Positions 1 to 7,326 of a stretch of 8,861 nucleotides of DNA are shown here, piece by piece; the stretch's first letter is position 1, and every line of letters starts with the position of its first letter. The stretch is taken from positions 1-8,861 of the forward strand of contig JAUIME010000179.1 of assembly GCA_030433195.1 (NCBI GenBank). The letters run 5' to 3'. The DNA comes from a bacterium. Lineage in GTDB: Bacteria > Planctomycetota > JACOTG01 > JAUIME01. The translations under genes and the position numbers were made by a program. Below the pieces are notes generated by a model. It did no database searches, was not told the origin of the DNA, and was given only the letters and a program-made list of their open reading frames with translations.

Positions 1-1
1 G

Positions 2-961
2 CAAACGAAGAACCTGTACCGCGACGATCATCCCGAGGTCGAGCGCCTCCACGCTCTCGTGCTCGAAACGCGCGACGACATCAACCCGCTCGCGACGCTG
101 CACGGGCGCCCGATGTCGGCCGCCGAAAGGGACCGGATCGAAAACCTCGGGTACGGCCGGGCGGACATGCCCGACCTCGAGTCCATCCCCGACAAGCTCG
201 AAGGACGCCGCGACGCGAAGGACTTCCTCACGATCCTCACGCTGCTCGAGCAGGAGCGCAACCTCGCCGAGCAGGGCAATGTCGAAGGCGCCTTCGGCAT
301 CCTGGAACGCGTTCTCGAGATCGACCCGTACAACCTCGAAGCCAACCAGAAACTCGCCAACCACTACAAGCAACGCGGCGACTTCGAACGCGCGCTGGAA
401 GTCTGCAAGCGCATCCTCGAAGAGCGGCCGAAGTGGGCAACCGTCTACGGACTGCGCGGAGAGATCTACGTGCAGATGGCCGGCCAGGCGCTCATGAGCG
501 GCGACGCGAACGAGGCCAAACGCTTCTACTTGCTCGCGATCGAAGAGTTCAAGGAAGCGGCCGAACGCAACGCGCTCGAGCCGGCGCACCCCGGACGCAT
601 CGGCGCGATCTACTTCGAGCTTCGCAACCTCCAAGAGGCCCAGCGCTACCTCGAGCAAGCCATCGAGCTCGATCCCACCGGCGGCGACGTGCGAACGAAT
701 CTCGCGTACGGGCGCCTGCTGAACGCGCTCGGACGATTCGAAGAGGCGATCCCGTTCCTCGAGCCCGTCTGCGAATCCAGCGAAATGCAAGGGCGCGCGC
801 TCGGCGACGGTTTGTGGGCACTCGCCGCAGCCTACGCCCAGACGCAGCAGAAAGCGAAGGCCGTCGCGACGATCGATCGTATGCTCGCGGAGTTCCCCAA
901 CGCCGCAACCGAAGCGCGCAACCTGTGGGAGAGGGCCAAGGAAGAGCTCGAAGGGAAATGA
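2..961 (+). CDS. Sulfatase-like/TPR fusion protein, C-terminal part (5' end outside window)
   Basis: The reading frame is open from the first complete codon at position 2, so this is the 3' part of a longer gene. A GTG at 59 lies inside the frame and is probably not the start. The first ~30 residues (KNLYRDDHPEVERL) look like the end of a sulfatase-like domain. They are followed by an ENLGYG motif that matches the ALGY motif at the same domain boundary in the three downstream paralogs. The rest is a TPR solenoid: clear repeats cover about residues 80-150 (GAFGILERVLEIDPYNLEAN, then GDFERALEVCKRILEERP) and about 195-230 (EAQRYLEQAIELDP). A longer two-helix repeat lies between them. TPRs usually mediate protein-protein contacts. 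The stop overlaps the next ATG (ATGA, 958-961), indicating translational coupling. The catalytic domain is not visible, so membership of the same enzyme family is inferred from the boundary motif, the TPR layout and the position in the array. Confidence 0.85.
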   Translation, partial: QTKNLYRDDHPEVERLHALVLETRDDINPLATLHGRPMSAAERDRIENLGYGRADMPDLESIPDKLEGRRDAKDFLTILTLLEQERNLAEQGNVEGAFGILERVLEIDPYNLEANQKLANHYKQRGDFERALEVCKRILEERPKWATVYGLRGEIYVQMAGQALMSGDANEAKRFYLLAIEEFKEAAERNALEPAHPGRIGAIYFELRNLQEAQRYLEQAIELDPTGGDVRTNLAYGRLLNALGRFEEAIPFLEPVCESSEMQGRALGDGLWALAAAYAQTQQKAKAVATIDRMLAEFPNAATEARNLWERAKEELEGK

Positions 962-3063
962 ACGTCGAGCGCCGGCCCATCGCGAGTGTGGTTCTTCTGA
1001 CGATCGCCGGTTTTCTCGCGGGCTGCGGCGGCGATGGCGGAACGTCGCGCGAACACGACCGCTGGAATTTGCTGCTCGTGACCCTCGATACGACGCGTGC
1101 GGATCGGCTCGGGTTCCACGGCCACGAAGCGGCGCGCACGCCGCGCCTCGACGCGCTCGCCGAGCGTGGGTTCGTGTTCGATCGCGCGCGGTCGCACTCG
1201 CCGTTGACCATGCCCTCGCACGCGTCGGTGTTGACCGGTCTGCTTCCCACCGAACACGGGGTGCGCAACAACGGAACGTACGTGCTCGGCGATGCGCACG
1301 TCACGTTGGCCGAGACGCTGTCATCGGCCGGCTACGAGACGGCGGCCGTGGTGGCTGCTTACGTACTCGACCGAAAGTTCGGCCTCGCGCAGGGATTCGA
1401 CCACTACGACGACGCGATCGAAACGCCCGCGGCGACGTCGTTCGGTTATGCGGAGCGCACCGGTGACGTCGTGACGCGCGCGGCACTCGCGGCGGCCGAC
1501 GACTTTCCGCGCGACCGCCCGTACTTCCTCTGGGCGCACTATTTCGACCCGCACGCACCCTACGCCGCTCCCGATCGCTTCCGCACGGGCTTCGCCGACA
1601 CGCCGCTCGGCCGCTACGACGCCGAGATCGCGGCGATGGACCACTGGATCGGCGAACTCCTCGACGGCCTCGACTCGCGCGGGCTACTCGAGCGCACGCT
1701 CGTCGCGATCGTCGCCGACCACGGCGAAGGCATCGCGGGGCCGCACCAAGAGAAGTCCCACGGCATCTTCCTCTACGCCGATACCCTGCACGTTCCGCTC
1801 GTGTTCTCGACGGGACGAGGCGACGCGGCCGAGCTTCTCGGCGCGACGGGACGCAGCGACGCACTCGTGCGACAGATCGACGTGACGCCGACGATTCTCG
1901 AGTGGCTCGACGTCGAGCCGCAGTCGCGCTTCGAGGGACGCAGTCTCGCGCCGCTCGTCCGCGGCGACACGCTGCCGTCCGTCGAGAGCTACGCCGAGAC
2001 GTTCTTCCCGCTCGACGGGTTCGGGTGGAGTCCCTTGTTCGCGCTCGAAAGCGACGAGTGGAAGTACGTCGAGGCACCGCGCGAGGAGCTCTACCGCACG
2101 AGCGTCGATCCGCTCGAAACCGACGACGTGGTGGCGGATCACGAAGAGGCGTTGGTGCGCATGCGCTCGTCGCTCGCCAGATTGCGCGCCGAGGCGACCG
2201 AGCCCTACCCCACCGCGGAGTCCCGCGCCCTCGACGCGGGCGACGCCAAGCGACTCAGCGCTCTCGGCTATGCGACCGGCGGCGGAGCTTCCACGATCCG
2301 CGACTGGTCGGGCCTTGCCGATCCGAAGGATCGCATCGAGCTGCACGAGGAGCTCGAGTCGACACGCATCGATCAGATCGCGGGACGCTTTCCGCTCGCG
2401 CTCACGCGCCTCGAGTCGATCCTCGAACGCGACCCCGGCAACCTCGAAGCGCTCAGCCAGAAGGCGACGGTGCTGGCCGCGCTCGGTCGACGCGAGGATT
2501 CGGTCGCGCCGCTTCGCGAGCTCACGGAACGCGTGCCCGATGCCGCGCATCATCACGTTCGACTCGGCGGCGCTCTTTACGAGCTCGCCGCCGCTCGCGC
2601 CGCGGCCGGTGACCTCGACGGTGCCGCGCGCTTCGATGCCGACGCGAGCCAGGCGTTCACCCGAGCCGTCGAGCTCGGCTCACCCGACATCGCCCCCTAC
2701 GTGAACCTCGGCGCGATCCACCTGCGTACGGAAGACTACGAGGCCGCGATCGCGGTGCTCGAGCGCGCCGTCGAGATCGACGCGCGCAACTATCCCGCCT
2801 GGTACAATCTCGGCCGCGCGAATCTCCTGGCCCGGCATCTCGACGACGCCGCGACGGCACTCGATCGAGCCGCGGAGCTCGTCGACGCCGACGACGTCGC
2901 GCGCCTTCGGAAGCTGCGCGCGAACCGTGCCGAGGTGCATGCGCGCCTCGAGGAATACCGCGAAGCCTTGACGCTCTACGAGCAGCTCTTGCGCGACCAC
3001 CCGAACGATCCCGAAGCGGAGCGTTTCCGGACCATCGCGCGCGAGCTCGAAAAGATGCTCTGA
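958..3063 (+). CDS. Lipoprotein, Thr-type sulfatase-like (alkaline phosphatase superfamily) domain fused to TPRs
   Basis: The start at 958 was chosen because it overlaps the previous stop (ATGA) and begins a lipoprotein signal peptide: basic MNVERR, a hydrophobic stretch, then lipobox L20-A-G-C23. The product is 701 aa. Residues ~35-420 form a sulfatase-like domain. Visible conserved sites are D44 (TLDTTRAD), T84 in TMPSHASVLTG, D197/H199 (HYFDPH), D254/H255 (ADHGE) and H268 (SHG). Sulfatases need Cys or Ser where T84 stands, so I infer a Thr nucleophile with two metals, as in nucleotide pyrophosphatases and phosphoethanolamine transferases. The ALGY motif (~436-438) and DPKD (~455-458) precede TPRs at about 468-535, 577-644 and 653-686, with an extended helical hairpin between ~532 and 575. 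The protein should be anchored to a membrane and face the periplasm or cell surface; residue +2 is Gly, so the Asp inner-membrane retention signal of the Lol system is absent. Substrate unknown. Confidence 0.93.
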   Translation: MNVERRPIASVVLLTIAGFLAGCGGDGGTSREHDRWNLLLVTLDTTRADRLGFHGHEAARTPRLDALAERGFVFDRARSHSPLTMPSHASVLTGLLPTEHGVRNNGTYVLGDAHVTLAETLSSAGYETAAVVAAYVLDRKFGLAQGFDHYDDAIETPAATSFGYAERTGDVVTRAALAAADDFPRDRPYFLWAHYFDPHAPYAAPDRFRTGFADTPLGRYDAEIAAMDHWIGELLDGLDSRGLLERTLVAIVADHGEGIAGPHQEKSHGIFLYADTLHVPLVFSTGRGDAAELLGATGRSDALVRQIDVTPTILEWLDVEPQSRFEGRSLAPLVRGDTLPSVESYAETFFPLDGFGWSPLFALESDEWKYVEAPREELYRTSVDPLETDDVVADHEEALVRMRSSLARLRAEATEPYPTAESRALDAGDAKRLSALGYATGGGASTIRDWSGLADPKDRIELHEELESTRIDQIAGRFPLALTRLESILERDPGNLEALSQKATVLAALGRREDSVAPLRELTERVPDAAHHHVRLGGALYELAAARAAAGDLDGAARFDADASQAFTRAVELGSPDIAPYVNLGAIHLRTEDYEAAIAVLERAVEIDARNYPAWYNLGRANLLARHLDDAATALDRAAELVDADDVARLRKLRANRAEVHARLEEYREALTLYEQLLRDHPNDPEAERFRTIARELEKML

Positions 3064-5243
3064 TGACTTCGAACCAAAACCGTCGCTCGCCCTTCGCTCT
3101 CGTCGTTGCGGCCTTCGCATGCCTCGCTGTCTCGGCCTGCTCCTCGGGCGGCCCCGGCTCCTCTGCGCAAGAGCATTGGAACGTGCTCTTGATCACGCTC
3201 GATACGACGCGCGCCGACCACATCGGCTGCTACGGTCACGAGACCTCCCAGACTCCCGTGCTCGACGGACTCGCCGCAGACGGCACGCGCTTCGACCACG
3301 CGATCGCGCAAGCACCGATCACGCTCCCGACCCACGCGTCGATCCTCACGGGCCTCGAACCGCAGCGGCACGGCGCGCGCTGCAACGGCCTGTACACGCT
3401 CTCCGATCGCAACGAGACCCTGCAAGAGATTCTCTCCGACGAGGGCTTCCAGACGGCGGCCGTCGTGGCGGCGTTCGTGCTCGACAGTCGCTTCGGTCTC
3501 GCCCAGGGCTTCGACGAGTACGACGACGACACCGAGTCGATGGCGAAGACGATCGAATTCCAAGATCCGAGCCGGCCGGGTTCCGCGGTCACCGACGCGG
3601 CGCTGCGCATCGCCGACACGTTCGACACGAGCCGCCCGTACTTCCTCTGGGCGCACTACTTCGATCCGCACTTCCCGTACGAACCGCCGGCCCCGTTCGC
3701 CTCGCGCTTCCCGAACGATCGCCACGGCCGCTACCTCGCCGAGATCGCGTCGATGGACGCGCAGATCGGCCGCCTGCTCGACGGCCTCGAATCGCGCCGG
3801 CTGCTCGAGAAAACGCTCGTCGTCGTGATCGCCGACCACGGCGAGGGCTTCCCCGGTCCGCACGACGAAGACTCGCACGGCTTCTACGTCTACGACGACA
3901 CGATCCACATCCCGTTCATCGTCTCGCAGCGCGGGGGTGACCTCCCACGCGATCGCGTATCGACGCGACTCGCCGCGCAGGTCGACGTGGTGCCGACGGT
4001 CCTCGACCTCCTCGGCCTCCCGGCTCCCCCCGAAATCGATGGCGTCAGCCTCGCCGCGGAGATTCGTGGCGCGAGTGATGCGTCAGGTGACGACGTGTCC
4101 GGCAGTGACGCTTCTGCGAGCGGCGACACATCGCCACCCGACGACGAAGACCTCGCACGCGCCGCCTACGCGGAAGCGGTCTCCCCGTGGTACGCGTACG
4201 GGTGGGCCACGCTCTACCAGCTCCGCACCACGCGTTGGAAGTACATCGAAGCTCCGACTCCTCTCTTGTTCGACCTCGTGCGTGACCCCGGCGAGCAAGT
4301 CGACGTTTCGAGCGAAGAGCCCGAGGTCGTGGCGCGCATGAAGAACGAGCTCGATCGCCGCATCGCGCGCGCCGCCGAGGGAGACTCGTCGCGCGAGCTG
4401 AGCGCCGGCGACATCGCACGGCTCAATGCGCTCGGCTACATGCCCGACGCTTCGGGTCCGACGATCGCCCCGCGCACGGGCACGGACAACCGCGCGCTCA
4501 AAGATCCGCACGAGTGGCTCGACGTCCACATGCAGATCAAGTCCGTCGACACGATCTACCTGTCGGGGCGTCTCGACGAAGCGATCCGCGAGCTCGAGAA
4601 GGTCCTCGAACGTGATCCCGACAACTACCGCGTCCACGAGCATCTCGGGATGTTCTACGAGAAGCGAGAAGACTTCGACAAAGCCATCGCGAGCTACCGT
4701 GAGATGACGAGGATCCGTCCGCAAGGCGCGATGGGTTTCGATCGGCTCGGCGACGCGTTGCAACAAGAGTCGAATCGGCTCGCGGCGCAGAACCGCATGG
4801 ACGCCGCGGCCGCGCGCCTCGACGAGGCCGTGCGCCAGTGGAAGATCGCGATCGAGCTCGGCACGCTCGAGTTCAACGCGATGCTCCACGTCGGCATCCA
4901 TCACCTCAAGCGTCAGGAGTGGGACGATGCCGAGGGCGTGCTGCGCAAGGGACTCGCGGTCGCGCCCGAGGGATTCGATCTTCTGCGTTTCCTCGCGATG
5001 GCATTGGCCGGCAAGAACGAGCACGAGGAAGCCCGCAAGTTGTTCGAACGCGCGCTCGCGATCGCGGGAGACAACGTCGAAGAAAGCAACGCGGTCCGCG
5101 GCCAACTCTACCAGACCTGCCTCGCGCTCGGCGACAACGCGAGCGCGGCCGACCACCTCGACGCGATTGCGCGCTCGATGCCGCAGGGAGCGCAGCGCAC
5201 GCAAATCGAAGCGATGGCGCAGCGCATCCGCAGCGGCGGCTGA
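3063..5243 (+). CDS. Lipoprotein, Thr-type sulfatase-like domain fused to TPRs (second complete paralog)
   Basis: The ATG at 3063 shares one base with the previous stop (TGATG). No strong Shine-Dalgarno precedes it, so translational coupling is likely. The product is 726 aa. The signal peptide ends in V23-S-A-C26, a lipobox. Catalytic-site residues by homology are D47 (ITLDTTRAD), T87 in TLPTHASILTG, D201/H203 (YFDPH), D258/H259 (ADHGEG) and H272 (SHG). As in its neighbours, Thr replaces the formylglycine precursor and His replaces the usual Arg. Residues ~337-363 are a Ser/Asp/Gly-rich insertion absent from the other two catalytic domains, placed just before the SPWYAYGW motif. An ALGY motif at ~456-459 and DPHEW at ~481 lead into TPRs at about 491-558 and 603-670, with a long hairpin at ~557-600. 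TPRs usually bind partner proteins, and the catalytic domain probably acts on a phospho-ester outside the cytoplasm. Substrate unknown. Confidence 0.93.
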   Translation: MTSNQNRRSPFALVVAAFACLAVSACSSGGPGSSAQEHWNVLLITLDTTRADHIGCYGHETSQTPVLDGLAADGTRFDHAIAQAPITLPTHASILTGLEPQRHGARCNGLYTLSDRNETLQEILSDEGFQTAAVVAAFVLDSRFGLAQGFDEYDDDTESMAKTIEFQDPSRPGSAVTDAALRIADTFDTSRPYFLWAHYFDPHFPYEPPAPFASRFPNDRHGRYLAEIASMDAQIGRLLDGLESRRLLEKTLVVVIADHGEGFPGPHDEDSHGFYVYDDTIHIPFIVSQRGGDLPRDRVSTRLAAQVDVVPTVLDLLGLPAPPEIDGVSLAAEIRGASDASGDDVSGSDASASGDTSPPDDEDLARAAYAEAVSPWYAYGWATLYQLRTTRWKYIEAPTPLLFDLVRDPGEQVDVSSEEPEVVARMKNELDRRIARAAEGDSSRELSAGDIARLNALGYMPDASGPTIAPRTGTDNRALKDPHEWLDVHMQIKSVDTIYLSGRLDEAIRELEKVLERDPDNYRVHEHLGMFYEKREDFDKAIASYREMTRIRPQGAMGFDRLGDALQQESNRLAAQNRMDAAAARLDEAVRQWKIAIELGTLEFNAMLHVGIHHLKRQEWDDAEGVLRKGLAVAPEGFDLLRFLAMALAGKNEHEEARKLFERALAIAGDNVEESNAVRGQLYQTCLALGDNASAADHLDAIARSMPQGAQRTQIEAMAQRIRSGG

Positions 5244-5253
5244 GAGTACGCCC

Positions 5254-5259
5254 GAGGAG
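5254..5259 (+). promoter_or_regulatory. Shine-Dalgarno sequence for the GTG start at 5267
   Basis: GAGGAG ends 7 nt before GTG 5267. It decides the start: the frame is open much further upstream, but only inside the preceding gene. From GTG 5267 the protein begins with a basic segment, a hydrophobic stretch and a lipobox, like its paralogs. Unlike the two upstream junctions, which overlap, this gene has its own clear ribosome binding site after a 23-nt gap. Confidence 0.8.
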
Positions 5260-5266
5260 CCTCACC

Positions 5267-6931
5267 GTGACGCCCGCCATCCCGAGAGCGCGAACACGAG
5301 CGAACACTCGAACGGCCCTCGCGGCGGGGTTCTCGATCGCCATCGCAGCGCTCTCCGCATGTTCGCGGCCTTCCCAATCGGGCACGACCGAGAACGCGAA
5401 CGTCGTGCTCATCACGCTCGACACGACGCGACGAGACCGCATCGGCTGCTATGGATACGGCCGCGCGAGAACCCCTCGCCTCGACACGCTCGCGACGAAC
5501 GGCGTCGTCTTCGATCGCGCGGTCGCGACGAGCCCGGTCACGCTTCCGTCGCACGCGTCGCTCATGACCGGCTCCTATCCGAGCTTCCACGGAGTCCGCG
5601 ACAACGGCGTCTACCGGCTTCCCGAAGACCAGACGACGCTCGCCGAGCGATTCGATCGCGCGGGCTACCAGACCGCGGCGGTGGTCGGCGCCGCCGTGCT
5701 CGAAGCCCGCTACGGGCTCGACCAGGGCTTCGACGTGTACGACGACGAGATGGGTGACGCAGCGAGCGAGTTCCACTACGCGGAGCGCCGAGCCCCCGAC
5801 GTCACCGCCAGCGCGCTCGAGATCGCACGGCGCTTGAAGCACGACCGCCCGTACTTCCTCTGGGTGCATTACTTCGACCCCCACGGAAGCTACGACCCGC
5901 CGCGCGAGTTCGCCGACGCGTTCCCCGACGACGACTCGGGACGATACGACGGCGAGATCAGCGCCATGGACGCCTCGATCGGCGCACTGCTCGACGGACT
6001 CGACGACGCGGGACTGCTCTCGAACACGATCGTGACGGCGATCGCGGACCACGGCGAGGGCTTTCCGGGCCCGCACGACGAAGCGACGCACGGCATGCTG
6101 CTGTACCACGACACGCTCGCGATCCCGTGGATCGTACGCGGCTTCGGATGCGACATCCTCGAGGGCGAGCGAATCGATGCGGTCGTGTCGCAGGTCGATC
6201 TCGCGCCGACCCTGCTCGACCTCGTCGGCATCACCGCACGCGAACGCCACCAAGGCCGAAGCCTCGCTGCCGCGATCGTCGGGAACGACGCCGACCTCGA
6301 TGCGCTGGCCGACCGAATCGTCTATTCCGAGACCGTCTCGCCGTGGAACGCCTACGGATGGTCGCCACTCTTCCGCCTTCGCGGCGCGACCTGGTCGTTC
6401 GTCCTCGGGCCGCGCGCCGAGCTGTATCGACTCACCGAAGATCCGCTCGAGCTGCACGACACCAGCCGGGCCAATCCGCAAGTCGTCGAAGAGCGTACGC
6501 GGCACGTCCTCGCCTTGCAGTCCGAGACTCACGCCTCGGCCGATGCGGCATCGACCGCAGCCGACGCCACCGTTCTGCGACGACTCGCCGCGCTCGGGTA
6601 CGCCGTCGCCGGTGCGGCCGTGATCCCCGCTCCCGATGCACTCGCCGAGCTCGCCCACCCTGCCGACCGGATTCGACTGCAAGAGCCGATGGAACGCGCG
6701 CGCGAGGCCGATCTGCAAGGCCGAACAGACCGCGCCCGCGAGATCCTCTCCGAGGAAGTGATCGGTGTCGACCCCGGCAACCTCGAGGCTCTCGGATTGC
6801 TCGCGCGGTTTTGCTTTGAAGAAGGCGATCTCGAGGGCACGAAACGCTACTACGAACAGCTCGTGGCCGAGCGTCCGCTCTCCCCCTCTATCGAGGCCAG
6901 CTGGGCTCGACGCTGTCGCAGCTCGCCGTGA
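5267..6931 (+). CDS. Lipoprotein, Thr-type sulfatase-like domain with start of TPRs; truncated by a frameshift
   Basis: As read, the frame gives 554 aa, shorter than the 701- and 726-aa paralogs. A signal peptide ends in the lipobox L29-S-A-C32. Catalytic-site residues by homology are D52 (LITLDTTRRD), T92 in TLPSHASLMTG, D204/H206 (HYFDPH), D261/H262 (ADHGEG) and H275 (THG). This is the same Thr-for-Cys and His-for-Arg pattern as in the neighbours. The specificity-side motif ETVSPWNAYGW lies at ~355-365 and ALGY at ~442-445. The first TPR (~480-535, ending KRYYEQLVAERP) aligns well with the paralogs. Homology then stops, and the last ~15 residues (SIEASWARRCRSSP) resemble nothing in them. 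The missing TPR continuation is in the +1 forward frame of the window and ends at 7290. The catalytic domain is intact, so the truncated lipoprotein could still be active. The start is GTG; two paralogs use ATG. Confidence 0.88.
   Translation: MTPAIPRARTRANTRTALAAGFSIAIAALSACSRPSQSGTTENANVVLITLDTTRRDRIGCYGYGRARTPRLDTLATNGVVFDRAVATSPVTLPSHASLMTGSYPSFHGVRDNGVYRLPEDQTTLAERFDRAGYQTAAVVGAAVLEARYGLDQGFDVYDDEMGDAASEFHYAERRAPDVTASALEIARRLKHDRPYFLWVHYFDPHGSYDPPREFADAFPDDDSGRYDGEISAMDASIGALLDGLDDAGLLSNTIVTAIADHGEGFPGPHDEATHGMLLYHDTLAIPWIVRGFGCDILEGERIDAVVSQVDLAPTLLDLVGITARERHQGRSLAAAIVGNDADLDALADRIVYSETVSPWNAYGWSPLFRLRGATWSFVLGPRAELYRLTEDPLELHDTSRANPQVVEERTRHVLALQSETHASADAASTAADATVLRRLAALGYAVAGAAVIPAPDALAELAHPADRIRLQEPMERAREADLQGRTDRAREILSEEVIGVDPGNLEALGLLARFCFEEGDLEGTKRYYEQLVAERPLSPSIEASWARRCRSSP
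6882..6931 (+). other. Probable 1-nt frameshift zone in the fourth paralog
   Basis: Homology to the paralogs leaves the first frame after AERP (~6877) and resumes in the other frame at GQLGSTLSQLAVRA, which begins ~6895. That segment matches RLGGALYELAAARA in the second gene and RLGDALQQESNRLA in the third, and it lies upstream of the GTG at 6928. The shift therefore precedes that GTG. A run of five C at 6882-6886 is the simplest site: one additional C would give an uninterrupted 674-aa protein, close to its relatives. Whether this is a mutation, an assembly error or recoding cannot be decided here. Confidence 0.75.
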
Positions 6932-7290
6932 GAGCCCGCGAGCGAGGCGACCTCGCGACCGAACGGCTCTTGTATCGCTCGGCCATCGAGCACTTCGAGG
7001 TCGCCGTCTCGGGAAGTGCGCCGCGACTCGAAGCACTCGTGAACTACGCGGCGCTGTGCACGCGCCGCGGGGAACACGACCTCGCCGAGTCGTTGCTTCG
7101 ACGCGCGATCGAGCAGGATCCCACGTCCTTCGAGGCGAATCACGGACTCGCGAGAACGCTACTCGCGCTCGACCGCGCCGACGCCGCGCTCCCGTTCGCG
7201 CGAACCGCGATCGATTCGGCCGGCTCGCCGGAGCGTCGCACCGTCGCCGAAGCACTGCGCGACGCCATCCGCCGCCGACAGAATCGGTGA
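6928..7290 (+). CDS. TPR tail of the fourth paralog, displaced to another frame
   Basis: The 120-residue frame starting at GTG 6928 is mostly TPR. It has an extended hairpin (GDLATERLLYRSAIEHFEVA), then EALVNYAALCTRRGEHDLAE with LLRRAIEQDP, and a last repeat beginning FEANHGLARTLL. It aligns with the C-terminal TPRs of the second and third genes. Homology reaches back past the GTG, so this is most likely the 3' part of the broken gene rather than an independent gene. However, the GTG overlaps the upstream stop (GTGA, 6928-6931), the same geometry as the coupled junctions of this array, so re-initiation could still produce a free TPR fragment. That fragment would lack a signal peptide and stay cytoplasmic. 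Confidence 0.7.
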   Translation: MRARERGDLATERLLYRSAIEHFEVAVSGSAPRLEALVNYAALCTRRGEHDLAESLLRRAIEQDPTSFEANHGLARTLLALDRADAALPFARTAIDSAGSPERRTVAEALRDAIRRRQNR

Positions 7291-7326
7291 CCGCCGAGCT
7301 AGCCCCTCGCCACCGATTGCGCCGCA

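Noticed and set aside
59..61. GTG at 59 as the true start of the first gene
   Set aside because: The frame is open to the window edge and the preceding residues continue the sulfatase-like C-terminus, so the gene begins further upstream.
433..957. Upstream extension of the second gene to an ATG at 433
   Set aside because: The extension overlaps the TPR gene in another frame, is Arg-rich and featureless, and would bury the lipoprotein signal peptide that starts at 958.
4838..5266. Upstream extension of the fourth paralog to 4838
   Set aside because: It lies inside the third gene, and the GTG at 5267 has a good Shine-Dalgarno sequence and is followed directly by a signal peptide.
958..6931. 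Classical formylglycine sulfatases
   Set aside because: The C/S-x-P-x-R maturation motif is absent in all three catalytic domains; Thr and His occupy the key positions.
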